This document shows positions 43,606-52,993 of a stretch of DNA of 64,000 bases, one piece after another (positions within the stretch are counted from its first letter, which is position 1; every line of letters starts with the position of its first letter). The notes beneath the pieces are model-generated. The model did not search any database and was not told the origin of the DNA. It saw only the letters and a program-made list of their open reading frames with translations. This DNA is from Deltaproteobacteria bacterium (GTDB lineage Bacteria; Myxococcota_A; UBA796; GCA-2862545): NCBI GenBank assembly GCA_006226595.1, contig SBGP01000087.1:24124-88123 (forward strand). Direction: 5' to 3'. Both the position numbers and the translations under genes were made by a program.

Positions 43606-43620
43606 ACTTGCACTGTAAGT
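43606..43620. repeat. Imperfect palindrome ACTTGC-ACT-GTAAGT
   Basis: Starts right after the peptidase stop; 6-bp arms with one mismatch (G for A) around a 3-nt spacer. Related in form to the palindrome 31 nt downstream. Confidence 0.45.
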
Positions 43621-43650
43621 CTTCGGGCGCGTGGGTCCTGTCGACGTCAT

Positions 43651-43667
43651 CGCTTACGGTGTAAGCG
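43651..43667. repeat. Perfect CGCTTAC-GGT-GTAAGCG palindrome
   Basis: 7-bp arms and 3-nt spacer in the convergent gap between the peptidase (ends 43605) and gltD (ends 43724). The core CTTACGGTGTAAG is identical to that at 40645. It may be an operator-type site, a small terminator or a dispersed palindrome. Confidence 0.55.
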
Positions 43668-43723
43668 GCGCAAGCGGCGTGGCCCCTCGCAGGCCGGCGA
43701 GGTCCCCACGTCGTGCCGGACGC

Positions 43724-45157
43724 CTAGCGCCCGCCAAAGTGCAGGTGTTGTCCTCGCGCGACGATGCGTTCGCGTCCCATGAGGTCCGCGTCGACGGTTC
43801 GCGCCGCCTCGCGTCCCTCGGCGAGCGCCCATACGACCAGTGAGGCACCACGACGGGCATCTCCGGCGGCATAGACGCCATCGACGGAGGTCCGGTATGC
43901 CGTGGTGGCGATGGCCCCGCGAGCGTCGAGGGCGACGCCCAACTGGTCGACCAGCGCTTCGGTCAGGGGTCCCGTGAAGCCGAGCGCGAGGATCACCAGG
44001 TCCGCCTGCAGCCGGCGCGGCTCGCCGATGGGAGCGGGCTGCCCGTCGCGCATGGCGACCTCGCGGACCTCGAGGCCCGTCACGGCGCCGTCGTGTCCGA
44101 GGAACGCCGTGGTCATGAGCGCGAAGTCCCGCTCGGCGCCCTCCTCGTGGGAGGTCGAGGTGCGGAACACCATCGGCCACTGGGGCCAGGGGTTGCCCGC
44201 CGAGCGCGCCGCGGGCGGGGCGGGGAACAGCTCGATCTGCCGCACGCTTGCGGCACCCTGGCGATTGGCAGTCCCGACGCAGTCGCTGCCGGTGTCGCCG
44301 CCGCCGAGCACGATCACGTGCTTGTCGCCAGCATCGATGAGCTCGGCGAGCTTGCCCGAGACGCGGCGGTTCTGGGCCGTGAGGTAGGGCATGGCGAGGG
44401 TGATGCCTTGCAGCTCGCGACCGGGGATGCGCAGGTCTCGCGCCCGCATGGCCCCCGTAGCGAGCAGGACTGCATCGTAGCGCTGGCGCAGCTCGGTGAA
44501 GGTCGGTGAACGGCCCACTTCGACGCCGAGGGTGAACCGCACGCCCTCGGCGCGTAGCTGCTCCAGGCGGCGGTCGAGCACGGCCTTGTCGAGCTTGAAG
44601 TCTGGGATGCCGTACCGGAGCAGGCCACCCGGCGCATCGTCCCGTTCGTAGACCACGACCTCGTGTCCGGCGCGTACCAGCTGCTGTGCCGCGGCCAGAC
44701 CGGCGGGACCGGAGCCGACGACGGCGACCTTCTTGCCGGTGCTCTTCGCCGCGGGGCGGGGCTGCTCCCAGCCCTCCTCCCACGCACGCTCGCTGATCTC
44801 CTTCTCGATCTGCTCGATGGTCACGGCGTCGTCGTTGATCGCGAGCACGCAGGCTCCCTCGCAAGGAGCAGGGCAGATGCGTCCCGTGAACTCGGGGAAG
44901 TTGTTCGTGTCCGAGAGCAGGCGCCAGGCCCGCTTCCAGTCGCCCTTGGCCACCGCGGCGTTGAAGTCCGGGATGGGATTTCCCAGCGGGCAGCCCTGGT
45001 GGCAGAAGGGCACACCGCAGTCCATGCAGCGGCTGGCCTGCTCTCGCCTGACCTCGGGGTCCCGGGGCAGATAGACCTCGCGATAGTCGTCGAGGCGCTC
45101 GTCCACCGGCCGCTTGGGCGCAGACTTACGGGGGAAGTTCAGGAAGTCGTCGCTCAT
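43724..45157 (-). CDS. gltD: Glutamate synthase small subunit (NAD(P)H-dependent)
   Basis: A 477-residue flavoprotein that feeds electrons from NAD(P)H to the large subunit in glutamate synthesis from glutamine and 2-oxoglutarate. It carries the N-terminal iron-sulfur cysteines (ASRCMDCGVPFCHQGCPLGNPIPD, RICPAPCEGACVL), the FAD-binding loop VAVVGSGPAGLAAAQQL, the NAD(P)-binding loop IVLGGGDTGSDCVGTA and the C-terminal DGVYAAGDARRGASLVVWAL. ATG 45157 overlaps the gltB stop (ATGA), so both subunits are translated together. Length is normal for the family. Two CTTAC palindromes lie behind its stop. Confidence 0.96.
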   Translation of the reverse strand: MSDDFLNFPRKSAPKRPVDERLDDYREVYLPRDPEVRREQASRCMDCGVPFCHQGCPLGNPIPDFNAAVAKGDWKRAWRLLSDTNNFPEFTGRICPAPCEGACVLAINDDAVTIEQIEKEISERAWEEGWEQPRPAAKSTGKKVAVVGSGPAGLAAAQQLVRAGHEVVVYERDDAPGGLLRYGIPDFKLDKAVLDRRLEQLRAEGVRFTLGVEVGRSPTFTELRQRYDAVLLATGAMRARDLRIPGRELQGITLAMPYLTAQNRRVSGKLAELIDAGDKHVIVLGGGDTGSDCVGTANRQGAASVRQIELFPAPPAARSAGNPWPQWPMVFRTSTSHEEGAERDFALMTTAFLGHDGAVTGLEVREVAMRDGQPAPIGEPRRLQADLVILALGFTGPLTEALVDQLGVALDARGAIATTAYRTSVDGVYAAGDARRGASLVVWALAEGREAARTVDADLMGRERIVARGQHLHFGGR

Positions 45158-48100
45158 GCCACATCTCCCACCAGGCGCTGCCGGCGCCGGGCCCTGCGCT
45201 CCTGGAGAACGCGCTTGTACTCGGTGGGCATGACCTTCACGAACCGAGGCACGAGCACCTCCCAGTTGTCGAGGATGCGGCGTCCGAGGGGGCTGCCGGT
45301 GGCCCGTACGTGGTCTTCGATCATGCCGCTCACCAGCCACAGGTCGGACTCTTCGACCAGCGCCTCGAGCTCCACCATCTCGGTGTTCACCCGGTCGCGG
45401 AAGCTCCCGTCGCGGTCGAAGACCACGGCGATGCCGCCCGACATGCCCGCGGCGAAGTTGCGTCCCACGGGGCCGAGCACGAGGACGACCCCGCCGGTCA
45501 TGTACTCGCAGCCGTGGTCTCCGGTGCCCTCGACGACCGCACGGGCACCGCTGTTGCGCACCGCGAAGCGCTCGCCGGCGACGCCGTTCGCGTACAGCTC
45601 TCCGCCGGTCGCCCCGTACAGGGCGGTGTTTCCGAGGAGGATGTTGTCTTCGGCCGCGTAGCGTCGGTCGGGCGGCGGGCGGAGGATGAGCCGACCTCCG
45701 GACAGCCCCTTGCCGACGTAGTCGTTCGCGTCGCCCACGAGTTCGTAGGTCACGCCGCGGGCGAGAAACGCGCCGAAGGACTGACCCGCGGAGCCCGTGA
45801 ACCGCACGCGAATGCTGTCCTCGGGGAGACCGCTCGCACCGTGCGCCTTGACCACGTAGTGCGAGAGCAGCGCGCCGACGGAGCGGTCGGTGTTCGCAAT
45901 CGGCAGCTCGAGCAGCGCGCGTGCGCCACCCTGGAGCGCCGTGGCGGACTCGAGGGCGATGAGGTGGTCGATGGGGTCGCTGTCGATGGGGTGACGCTGG
46001 CCCTCTTCGTGATGCGTGGGCAGGCGATACGCACCCGTGGCCGAGCCGCGGAGCACGTCGGGTGCTGGCGTCGGCGTGGCGAGCATGCCCGAGAGGTCCA
46101 GGGTGTCGGCCTTGGGGTGGCCGGTGGACACGTGGTGAAGCCAGTCGGCGCGACCGACCGCTTCGTCGAGGGTGCGACAACCGAGCTCGGCGAGTTCCCG
46201 GCGAAGGTCTTCGGCGAGCCAGGTGAACAGCTGGACCACGTGGTCCGGGCTTCCCGCGAAGCGCTCGGTCAGGCGCGGATCCTGCGTGGCGACGCCGACG
46301 CTGCAAGTGTTCAGGTGGCACTTGCGCAGCATGATGCAGCCGAGCGCGATCAGCGCCATGGTCGCGACGCCGAACTCCTCGGCGCCGAGCAGCGCGCCGA
46401 CGATGAGGTCACGCGGCGTTCGCAGGCCACCGTCGACCTGCAGGCGCACACGACCACGCAGACCGTTGCGGACCAGCACCTGGTGGGCTTCGGCGAGGCC
46501 CAGCTCCCAGGGCAGGCCCGCGTGGCGCAGCGAAGAGAGGGGACTCGCGCCGGTGCCCCCGCTCGCTCCCGCGATGACGATGGCGTCCGCGCCGGCCTTG
46601 GCAACGCCGGCGGCGACCGTGCCCACGCCGACCTCGGAGACCAGCTTCACACTGACCCGCGCGTTGGGGTTGGCGAGCTTGAGGTCGTGGATGAGCTGGG
46701 CGAGGTCTTCGATGCTGTAGATGTCGTGGTGCGGCGGCGGCGAGATCAGCGTCACCCCGGGCGTGCTGCACCGCACCTTGGCGATGCGCTCGCTGACCTT
46801 GTGACCGGGCAGCTGGCCGCCCTCGCCGGGCTTGGCGCCCTGAGCCATCTTGATCTGGATCTCGTCGGCGTTGGTCAGATAGGCCGCGTGCACGCCAAAG
46901 CGCCCGCTGGCGACCTGCTTGATCGCCGAGCGACGCAGGTCGCCGTTGGGAAGGCGCACCCAGCGCTCCGGCTCCTCGCCTCCCTCCCCGCTGTTGGAGC
47001 GGCCGCCGATCCGGTTCATGGCAATGGCCAGGGACTCGTGGGCCTCTGCACTGATGCTGCCAAAGCTCATCGCCCCGGTCGCGAAGCGGGTGAGGAGCGA
47101 GGCGACCGACTCGACCTCGGACAGCTCGATGGCGTCGCGGTCTCCCTCGATGCGCAGCAGCCCGCGCAGGGTGACGGGACCGCCGTCCTCGTCCGCGGCG
47201 AGCTCGGTGTAGCGCCGCCAGGCGTCGGCATCCGCCTCCTTCACCGCCTTCTGGAGGTGGGCAATGGTCGCCGGGTTCCACTTGTGGATCTCGCCGCGCC
47301 GCCGCCACCGGTAGAAGCCGCCGATCGGTCGGTCCGGGTTCAGGTGGCGATCCGGGCCGAAGCCGCGTGCGTGGCGGGTCCGAGCTTCTCCGTCGAGCTC
47401 GGCGAGGCGCACGCCTCCGATGCGGGAGGGCGCGCCGTGGAAGTGGCGGTCGACGACCTCGGGGTCGAGGCCGACGATCTCGAACAGCTGGGCGCCGGCG
47501 TAGGAGCGGATGGTGGAGATGCCCATCTTCGACATCACCTTCATCAGGCCCTTTCCGAGACCGTCAATCGCCGAGGACACGGCGGCATCGGGGTCCTCGC
47601 CGAGCTCGGTCGCCTGGGCGCGCACGGTGTCGAGCAGCAGCCAGGGGTTCACGGCGCCAGCGCCGAAGCCGAGCAGGCAAGCGACGTGGTGCACCTCGCG
47701 GACCTCGCCGCTCTCGACGACGAGGCCGGTGAGCAGGCGGGTTCCCTCGCGCACGAGGTGGTGGTGCACCGCGGAGAGCGCGAGCAGCGACGGGATGGGG
47801 ATCCAGCGCGCATCCGTGCGTCGGTCCGAGAGCACGAGCACGTTGTAGCCGTCGTCGACGGCTTCCTGTGCGGCCGCACACAGCGCATCGACGGCGACCT
47901 CGAGCGCGTCGGCGCCGTCGCTCGGGTCGTACACCGCCGGCAGGGTCAGCGTGTCGAACACGCCTTCCTCGAACTCGGAGAGGGTCGCGAGCTGCGCATT
48001 GGTGAGGATCGGGCTCTCGATGGTGATGCGGTGGCAGGCCTCCGGCGTCTCCTCGAGCGGGTTGCCGCCGCCGCCGATGAACGTGCGCAGGCTCATCACC

Positions 48101-49725
48101 GCTTCTTCGCGGATGGGGTCGATGGGCGGGTTGGTGACCTGTGCGAACAGCTGCTTCACGTAGTCGAACAGCGTGGGCGCCTGGTCGGAGAGCACGGCGA
48201 GGGGCGTGTCGTTGCCCATGGAGCCGATGGGCTCCTTGCCGTGGCGCCAAAGCGGCGAGACGAGGAGGTCGAGGTCCTCCTCGGTCCAGCCGAAGGCCGC
48301 GGAGACACGGTCGAGCTCTTCGCCGACGAGCGGCTCGGGGGCCTGGCCCGGCGGAAGGTCGTCGAAGCGGAACTCGTTCTTGGCCAGCCAGCGCGCGTAG
48401 GGGAATCGGCCCACGATCTCGGTCTTCACGGCATCGTCGTCGAGGATGCGGCCGTCCTCGGTGTCGACGATGAGCATGCGTCCCGGACGCAGCCGGCCCT
48501 TCATGCGGATGGAGGTCTCGTCGAGGTCGATGGCACCGACCTCCGAGGCGAGGATGACCCGGTCGTCGCCGGTGACGATGTAGCGGGCCGGGCGCAGGCC
48601 GTTGCGGTCGAGCGTTGCGCCGACCAGGTGGCCGTCGGTGAAGGCGATGGCCGCCGGTCCGTCCCAGGGTTCCATCAGGGTGGCGCTGTAGTCGTAGAAG
48701 GCGCGGCGGTCCGCAGCCATCAGCGCGTCCTTCTCGAAGGCCTCTGGGATCATCATCATCGCGGCGTGCGGCAGCGAGCGACCGCCGAGGTGGAGCAGCT
48801 CGAGCATGTTGTCGAACTGGGCCGAGTCGCTGCCTCCGTCCGAGATGATCGGAAGTATGCGGTGTAAGCCGCCGTCGAACTTGGCACTGCGCAGCACCGC
48901 GGACCGGGCCTGCATCCAGTTGCGGTTTCCGCGCAGGGTGTTGATCTCGCCGTTGTGGGCGACGAAGCGGAAGGGCTGCGCGAGGTCCCACGTGGGAAGC
49001 GTGTTCGTCGAGAAGCGACTGTGGACCAGGGCGATAGCGCTCACGAAGTCCGGCTCCGCGAGGTCTTCGTAGAACGCGCCGAGTTGCTCGGGGGTGAGCA
49101 TGCCCTTGTAGACGATGGTCTCGGGCGACAGGCTGCAGATGTGGAACAGGCCCTGCGGATCGAGGTTCTCCGCGAGTACGCGGTTCTCGACCAGCTTGCG
49201 GATCACGTACAGCTTACGGGAGAAGGCGCTCGGCGCGACCCGGCGCCGGCCGATGAAGATCTGGCGGATCACCGGCATGCGGGCGCGGGCGATCTCACCG
49301 GGCGCGTCGGCACGGACCGGTACGTCGCGCCAGCCGAGTACACGCTGACCCTCGGCGGTGATCACCTCTTCGATGACCGCTTCACAAGCCGCACGCGCCG
49401 CGTCCTCGCGGGGGAGGAACAGCATGCCCACCGCGTAGCGGCGGCGACGCGGCATCTCGAAGCCGAGCTCGAGGCCCTTGCGCTTGAAGAAGCGGTGCGC
49501 GAGCTGAACCATGATGCCGGCGCCGTCACCCGTGCACGGGTCGCAGCCGGTGGCGCCGCGGTGCGACATGCGCACGAGTAGCGACAATGCGTCGGTCACC
49601 GTCTCACGGGACTTCTCCCCGCCGAGCTTGGCGATGAAGCCCACGCCGCACGCGTCGTGTTCGGTATCGGGGACGTAGAGGGTCGGGGATGTCGGCAACC
49701 GCTGTTCTCCTTCCGCGAAGGGCAT
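45154..49725 (-). CDS. gltB: Glutamate synthase large subunit
   Basis: A 1523-residue protein. It has an N-terminal class II glutamine amidotransferase domain whose catalytic Cys is in HDACGVGFIAKLGG and becomes the N-terminus after propeptide cleavage. A central domain and the FMN-binding synthase domain follow (GDLRRSAIKQVASGRFGV, GGTGASPLSSLRHAGLPWELGL), then the 3Fe-4S cysteines CIMLRKCHLNTCSVG, and the C-terminal beta-helix GXGXG domain (GDANDYVGKGLSGGRLIL). The start is uncertain: ATG 49725 has no SD, while in-frame TTG 49698 has AAGGAG 8 nt upstream and still precedes the catalytic Cys. Two further weak starts lie upstream. Operon with gltD. Confidence 0.95.
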   Translation of the reverse strand: MPFAEGEQRLPTSPTLYVPDTEHDACGVGFIAKLGGEKSRETVTDALSLLVRMSHRGATGCDPCTGDGAGIMVQLAHRFFKRKGLELGFEMPRRRRYAVGMLFLPREDAARAACEAVIEEVITAEGQRVLGWRDVPVRADAPGEIARARMPVIRQIFIGRRRVAPSAFSRKLYVIRKLVENRVLAENLDPQGLFHICSLSPETIVYKGMLTPEQLGAFYEDLAEPDFVSAIALVHSRFSTNTLPTWDLAQPFRFVAHNGEINTLRGNRNWMQARSAVLRSAKFDGGLHRILPIISDGGSDSAQFDNMLELLHLGGRSLPHAAMMMIPEAFEKDALMAADRRAFYDYSATLMEPWDGPAAIAFTDGHLVGATLDRNGLRPARYIVTGDDRVILASEVGAIDLDETSIRMKGRLRPGRMLIVDTEDGRILDDDAVKTEIVGRFPYARWLAKNEFRFDDLPPGQAPEPLVGEELDRVSAAFGWTEEDLDLLVSPLWRHGKEPIGSMGNDTPLAVLSDQAPTLFDYVKQLFAQVTNPPIDPIREEAVMSLRTFIGGGGNPLEETPEACHRITIESPILTNAQLATLSEFEEGVFDTLTLPAVYDPSDGADALEVAVDALCAAAQEAVDDGYNVLVLSDRRTDARWIPIPSLLALSAVHHHLVREGTRLLTGLVVESGEVREVHHVACLLGFGAGAVNPWLLLDTVRAQATELGEDPDAAVSSAIDGLGKGLMKVMSKMGISTIRSYAGAQLFEIVGLDPEVVDRHFHGAPSRIGGVRLAELDGEARTRHARGFGPDRHLNPDRPIGGFYRWRRRGEIHKWNPATIAHLQKAVKEADADAWRRYTELAADEDGGPVTLRGLLRIEGDRDAIELSEVESVASLLTRFATGAMSFGSISAEAHESLAIAMNRIGGRSNSGEGGEEPERWVRLPNGDLRRSAIKQVASGRFGVHAAYLTNADEIQIKMAQGAKPGEGGQLPGHKVSERIAKVRCSTPGVTLISPPPHHDIYSIEDLAQLIHDLKLANPNARVSVKLVSEVGVGTVAAGVAKAGADAIVIAGASGGTGASPLSSLRHAGLPWELGLAEAHQVLVRNGLRGRVRLQVDGGLRTPRDLIVGALLGAEEFGVATMALIALGCIMLRKCHLNTCSVGVATQDPRLTERFAGSPDHVVQLFTWLAEDLRRELAELGCRTLDEAVGRADWLHHVSTGHPKADTLDLSGMLATPTPAPDVLRGSATGAYRLPTHHEEGQRHPIDSDPIDHLIALESATALQGGARALLELPIANTDRSVGALLSHYVVKAHGASGLPEDSIRVRFTGSAGQSFGAFLARGVTYELVGDANDYVGKGLSGGRLILRPPPDRRYAAEDNILLGNTALYGATGGELYANGVAGERFAVRNSGARAVVEGTGDHGCEYMTGGVVLVLGPVGRNFAAGMSGGIAVVFDRDGSFRDRVNTEMVELEALVEESDLWLVSGMIEDHVRATGSPLGRRILDNWEVLVPRFVKVMPTEYKRVLQERRARRRQRLVGDVA

Positions 49726-49827
49726 TGTGAATGACGGCTCATTCAAGGGCAAGTCACGAGTTGGTGGCGTGTCGTCTGGCGGCTCTCCGTGCGGGTCGGC
49801 GCGTATTGTGTGGGCGAGCTAACCAGC

Positions 49828-49841
49828 ATTGCGTGCGCAAT
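49828..49841. promoter_or_regulatory. ATTGCG-TG-CGCAAT dyad between gltB and a lipoprotein gene
   Basis: A perfect 6-2-6 palindrome about 100 nt upstream of the gltB start and 60 nt upstream of the lipoprotein ATG. Its location between divergent genes suits an operator, but no regulator is nearby. Confidence 0.4.
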
Positions 49842-49902
49842 ATCGCTAGGCGATGCAGTCGTGCCGCTCTACAACCAGGGCAGGCACGGTAGGAGTCCAC
49901 CC

Positions 49903-50424
49903 ATGCGCATCCTCTCTCTCGCGTTCCTCGTCGCGTGCGCCGGTGTCCAGGACGACGCCATCGGCGATCCCACGGACACTGGCGAGACCACCGACACGGG
50001 CGAGTCCGCGGACACGGGCAACAACGCCACCTTTCCGCAGGTGAGCGGTGGCGACAGTGCCACGGCACAGTTCGGCCTCACCTTCGAGGGGCTCACCGAC
50101 GCCGATGCCGACGGAGACTGGGAGGTCGGCGAGACGGCGCTGCTCGAGGTGGTGATGACCAACCACGGCGCCGATGACTTCAACTACCCGGGCTGCGAGC
50201 TTCGCTCGGACGATCTTGCGAGCGGGACCGGCGAGTTCTCCTTCTTCGGGCTCGAGGCGGACGGCTCGAACATCTGCTCGTGGACACTGACCCACCTGGC
50301 CGATGCGCAGCCCGGAGACGTCGTCGAGGTCGAGGTCATCGCCGATCGCCTGAACTGCACCGGGGACTGCCCTGAAGAGAACCCCCTCTTGCTTCGGTTC
50401 CGGCTCGTAGCCGCCGGCGGTTGA
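49903..50424 (+). CDS. Lipoprotein with Thr/Asp linker and beta-domain
   Basis: A 173-residue lipoprotein: signal MRILSLAFLVAC (Cys12), a linker with repeated TDTGE-type units, and a beta-sandwich-like domain (VSGGDSATAQFGLTFEGLTDADADGDWEVGETALLEVVMTNHGADDFNYPGC) that resembles COG1361/CARDB-type adhesion or transport-associated folds; the AGDGDWE-like DADADGDWE loop may bind calcium. Two Cys pairs are present. Start ATG 49903 has AGGAG 8 nt upstream. Function unknown; it is one of many surface lipoproteins here. Confidence 0.75.
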   Translation: MRILSLAFLVACAGVQDDAIGDPTDTGETTDTGESADTGNNATFPQVSGGDSATAQFGLTFEGLTDADADGDWEVGETALLEVVMTNHGADDFNYPGCELRSDDLASGTGEFSFFGLEADGSNICSWTLTHLADAQPGDVVEVEVIADRLNCTGDCPEENPLLLRFRLVAAGG

Positions 50425-50427
50425 TTG

Positions 50428-50442
50428 TGACCTAATGGGTCA
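50428..50442. repeat. TGACC-TAATG-GGTCA inverted repeat after the lipoprotein stop
   Basis: A 5-5-5 palindrome starting 4 nt after the lipoprotein stop. The rest of the 221-nt gap to 50645 shows a TAGGTT box near 50490 and no gene. Confidence 0.3.
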
Positions 50443-50645
50443 TAGTGTTTGCGCGAATCATCTCTGGGTGACCTCAGGGTTCAGCGGCTAGGTTGATGAC
50501 ACACCGAGCGGGGGAGACGAGCTCCTCCACGGTGAGGGCATCTGCCCACCGTCATCCGCCTGCACCTCTCGGTGAGGCGACCGCGCCGCTTCCCGCGGCT
50601 TCGAACCCCGCGCGGTCCACGACCGCCGCGTGACTGGAGACCCCC

Positions 50646-51188
50646 ATGCGCACCGCACTGCTCTCGTTCGCCCTCGTGGCTTGTGCCCCCACCCACACCA
50701 ACTCGGCCGACTCGGAGGCCCTCGCGCAGCTCGAGGCCCTGCTCGAGCAGCAGGCCAAGGTCGATGCGAACCTCGAGACCTTCGACGTCCTCGACTTCGA
50801 GGTGTTCACCGACCAGCAGTGGGACCGCCTGCACGAGTCCCACGCCGACGACATCCTCGTGCACTGGCCCGACGGGCACACCACCGAGGGCATCGACGTC
50901 CACATCGCGGATCTGCAGGCCATGTTCGTGTGGGCGCCCGACACCCGCATCGAGGTGCATCCGATCCGCTTCGGCTCCGGTGAGTTCACCGCGGTCACCG
51001 GCGTGATGGAGGGCACCTTCTCGGAGCCTATGCCCATCGGCAACGAGCAGTACCTCGAGCCGACGGGACAGACCTACCGCATCGACATGGCGACCATCGG
51101 CAAGTGGACCGAGGAGGGCAACATGTCCGAGGAGTGGCTGTTCTGGGACAACGCCGAGTTCCTGCGTCAGATTGGCCTCGGCCAGTAG
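50646..51188 (+). CDS. SnoaL-like/ester-cyclase-type lipoprotein
   Basis: A 180-residue lipoprotein (signal MRTALLSFALVAC, Cys13). The mature domain has the SnoaL/NTF2-like pattern: HESHADDILVHWPDGHTTEGIDVHIADLQAMF, EVHPIRFGSGEFTAVTGVMEGTFS and TGQTYRIDMATIGKWTEEGNMSEEWLFWDNAEFLRQIGL. This fold is found in polyketide cyclases and many small-molecule-binding proteins. Catalytic residues cannot be assigned, so binding or enzymatic function is open. Start ATG 50646 follows GGAGACCCCC (GGAG about 6 nt upstream). It is separated from the flanking genes by gaps, so it is probably a single transcript. Confidence 0.78.
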   Translation: MRTALLSFALVACAPTHTNSADSEALAQLEALLEQQAKVDANLETFDVLDFEVFTDQQWDRLHESHADDILVHWPDGHTTEGIDVHIADLQAMFVWAPDTRIEVHPIRFGSGEFTAVTGVMEGTFSEPMPIGNEQYLEPTGQTYRIDMATIGKWTEEGNMSEEWLFWDNAEFLRQIGLGQ

Positions 51189-51257
51189 TCCGACGTTCGC
51201 CCGACCGGCCGGCGGCATCTCTCGGGGTGCGCGCCAGCCTTCGTGCGTCGGGACGCG

Positions 51258-51734
51258 TCAGCTCGCGAGGGCCGCGTCGATCGCGCTGCGCAGGGACGGG
51301 TCCTCGGGCGGGACCGTGGGCGCGAAGCGCTCGAGCACCGCGCCGTCCTTGCCGACGAGGAACTTCCCGAAGTTCCACTCGATGTCCTTGCCACCACCCG
51401 CCTCGGAGCCGACGAGCCACTGGTAGAGCGGGCTGCGCCCGGCACCGTTGACGTCCTGCTTCTCGAGCAGCGGGAAGTCCACGCCGTAGGTCACCGAGCA
51501 GAAGGTCGCGATCTCATCGGCACTTCCGGGCTCCTGGGCGCCGAACTGGTTGCAGGGCACGCCGACGATCACGAGGCCGTCGTCACGCTTCTCCTCGGCG
51601 AGCGCCTGCAGTCCGTTGTACTGCGGGGTCAGCCCACAGCGGCTGGCGACGTTCACGAACAGCACGACCTTCCCGGTGAGGTCGGTGGCGAAGGGGGAGC
51701 CGTCGAGGGCGGTGAGAGCGAGGTCGTTGAGCAT
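51258..51734 (-). CDS. Glutathione peroxidase-family thiol peroxidase
   Basis: A 158-residue peroxidase of the GPx family that reduces hydroperoxides with glutathione or thioredoxin. The active-site Cys33 is in VNVASRCGLTPQY, the conserved Gln is in GVPCNQFGAQEP, and Trp-Asn are in IEWNFGKFLVGKDG, so the tetrad is complete. Cys rather than selenocysteine is encoded. Length is normal. No signal peptide is present, so it acts in the cytoplasm. Start ATG 51734. It lies between two plus-strand genes and converges with the SnoaL-like gene. Confidence 0.95.
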   Translation of the reverse strand: MLNDLALTALDGSPFATDLTGKVVLFVNVASRCGLTPQYNGLQALAEEKRDDGLVIVGVPCNQFGAQEPGSADEIATFCSVTYGVDFPLLEKQDVNGAGRSPLYQWLVGSEAGGGKDIEWNFGKFLVGKDGAVLERFAPTVPPEDPSLRSAIDAALAS

Positions 51735-51829
51735 GCTGCCTCCAGACCTCGATGCCTAACGCAGCGCGGGCCGCACGCCGGCGAGGCAGACAGCCCGTGA
51801 CTGCGATAGGGCGAGCCCCTGGAGCAGAC

Positions 51830-52957
51830 ATGCACATCTCCTCGGTCTTCGACAGCGGCAACATCGAGGTCCTCGACCTCTCCGACCCTGCCGCGATTCG
51901 CCTGAACATCCGCCCCGATGCCGGCGGTGACCACTACCAGTGGTTCCACTTTCGCGTGAGCGGCGCCGAGGGCACCGCGTGCGCCTTCCGCATCGAGAAC
52001 GCGAACGGCGCGAGCTACCCCTCGGCGTGGCCCGGCTACCGCGCGTGCCGCTCGGTCGACGGCGAGACCTGGGAGCGCGTCGACACCGAGTACGTCGACG
52101 ACACCCTCGTCATCCGCGATACCCCGCCGGCCGAGCTGTGCTGGTACGCGTACTTCGCGCCGTACCCGCTCGACCGCCTGCACGGCCTGCTCGCCGAGGC
52201 GCAGCACCACCCCCGGGTACGCCACGAGCGGCTGGGGCACACGGTCGACGGCCGTGACCTCGATGCGCTGATCGTCGGCGAGCCCGGCGACGGCAAGCGC
52301 GTGTTCTGGGTCATCGCCCGCCAGCACCCCGGCGAGAGCATGGCCTCGTGGTGGATGGAGGGCTTTCTCGCGCGGCTGCTCGACGACAGCGACCCGCTGG
52401 CTCGCATGCTGCTCGACCGGGCCGTCGTCCACGTGGTGCCGCACATGAACCCGGACGGGAGCTTTCGCGGGCACCTGCGCAACAACGCCGCCGGTGCGAA
52501 CCTGAACCGCGAGTGGCACGCGCCCACGGTCGAGCGCAGCCCCGAGGTGTACTTCACCCTCGCCGCGATGGATGCGAGCGGTGTGGACCTGTGCCTCGAC
52601 GTGCACGGGGACGAGGAACTGCCCTACAACTTCATCGCGGGGGCCGACGGTGCGCCGATCTGGAGCCCTCGACTCGCCGAGCTCGACCGTCGCTTCCGCG
52701 ATGCCCTCGAGCGCGCCAATCCCGACTTCCAGCAGGAGCACGGCTATCCGCTCGATGAGCCGGGTCAGGGCGACATGAGCATGTGCACCAACGCCGTCGC
52801 CGAGCGCTTCGACTGCCTGGCCATGACGCTGGAGATGCCGTTCAAGGACAACGCCGACCACCCGGATCCGCGCTTCGGTTGGAGTCCCGAGCGCTGCGCG
52901 CGCCTGGGTGAGTCCGCCCTCGATGCCATGGTGGCGGTGGTCGACGACCTTCGCTGA
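51830..52957 (+). CDS. M14-family zinc carboxypeptidase (cytosolic AGBL/Nna1-like)
   Basis: A 375-residue protein with an N-terminal beta-domain (YQWFHFRVSGAEGTACAFRIENANG...ELCWYAYFAPYPLDR) and a C-terminal carboxypeptidase domain. The N-domain plus WYAYFAPYPLDRLHGLLAEA is characteristic of the M14D (AGBL, Nna1) group. Zinc ligands are seen in VIARQHPGESMASWWMEG (H and E) and CLDVHGDEELPYNF (H); the catalytic Glu region is LAMTLEMPFKD. MNPDGSFRGHLRNNAAGANLNREW supplies substrate-binding Arg/Asn. ATG 51830 has GGAG 5 nt upstream. Eukaryotic relatives remove glutamates from protein tails; the bacterial substrate is unknown. Confidence 0.9.
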   Translation: MHISSVFDSGNIEVLDLSDPAAIRLNIRPDAGGDHYQWFHFRVSGAEGTACAFRIENANGASYPSAWPGYRACRSVDGETWERVDTEYVDDTLVIRDTPPAELCWYAYFAPYPLDRLHGLLAEAQHHPRVRHERLGHTVDGRDLDALIVGEPGDGKRVFWVIARQHPGESMASWWMEGFLARLLDDSDPLARMLLDRAVVHVVPHMNPDGSFRGHLRNNAAGANLNREWHAPTVERSPEVYFTLAAMDASGVDLCLDVHGDEELPYNFIAGADGAPIWSPRLAELDRRFRDALERANPDFQQEHGYPLDEPGQGDMSMCTNAVAERFDCLAMTLEMPFKDNADHPDPRFGWSPERCARLGESALDAMVAVVDDLR

Positions 52958-52993
52958 CCGTTCGCGCTACGCTGCCCAACCGGAGGTGCCGCC

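Noticed and set aside
45310..48867. Open frame of over 1100 codons opposite gltB
   Set aside because: It mirrors the codon periodicity of gltB, has no SD or protein-like motifs, and gltB is certain.
50598..50620. GGGTTCGAAGCC-like T-loop on the minus strand
   Set aside because: No acceptor stem, D-arm or anticodon arm can be folded around it, so not a tRNA.
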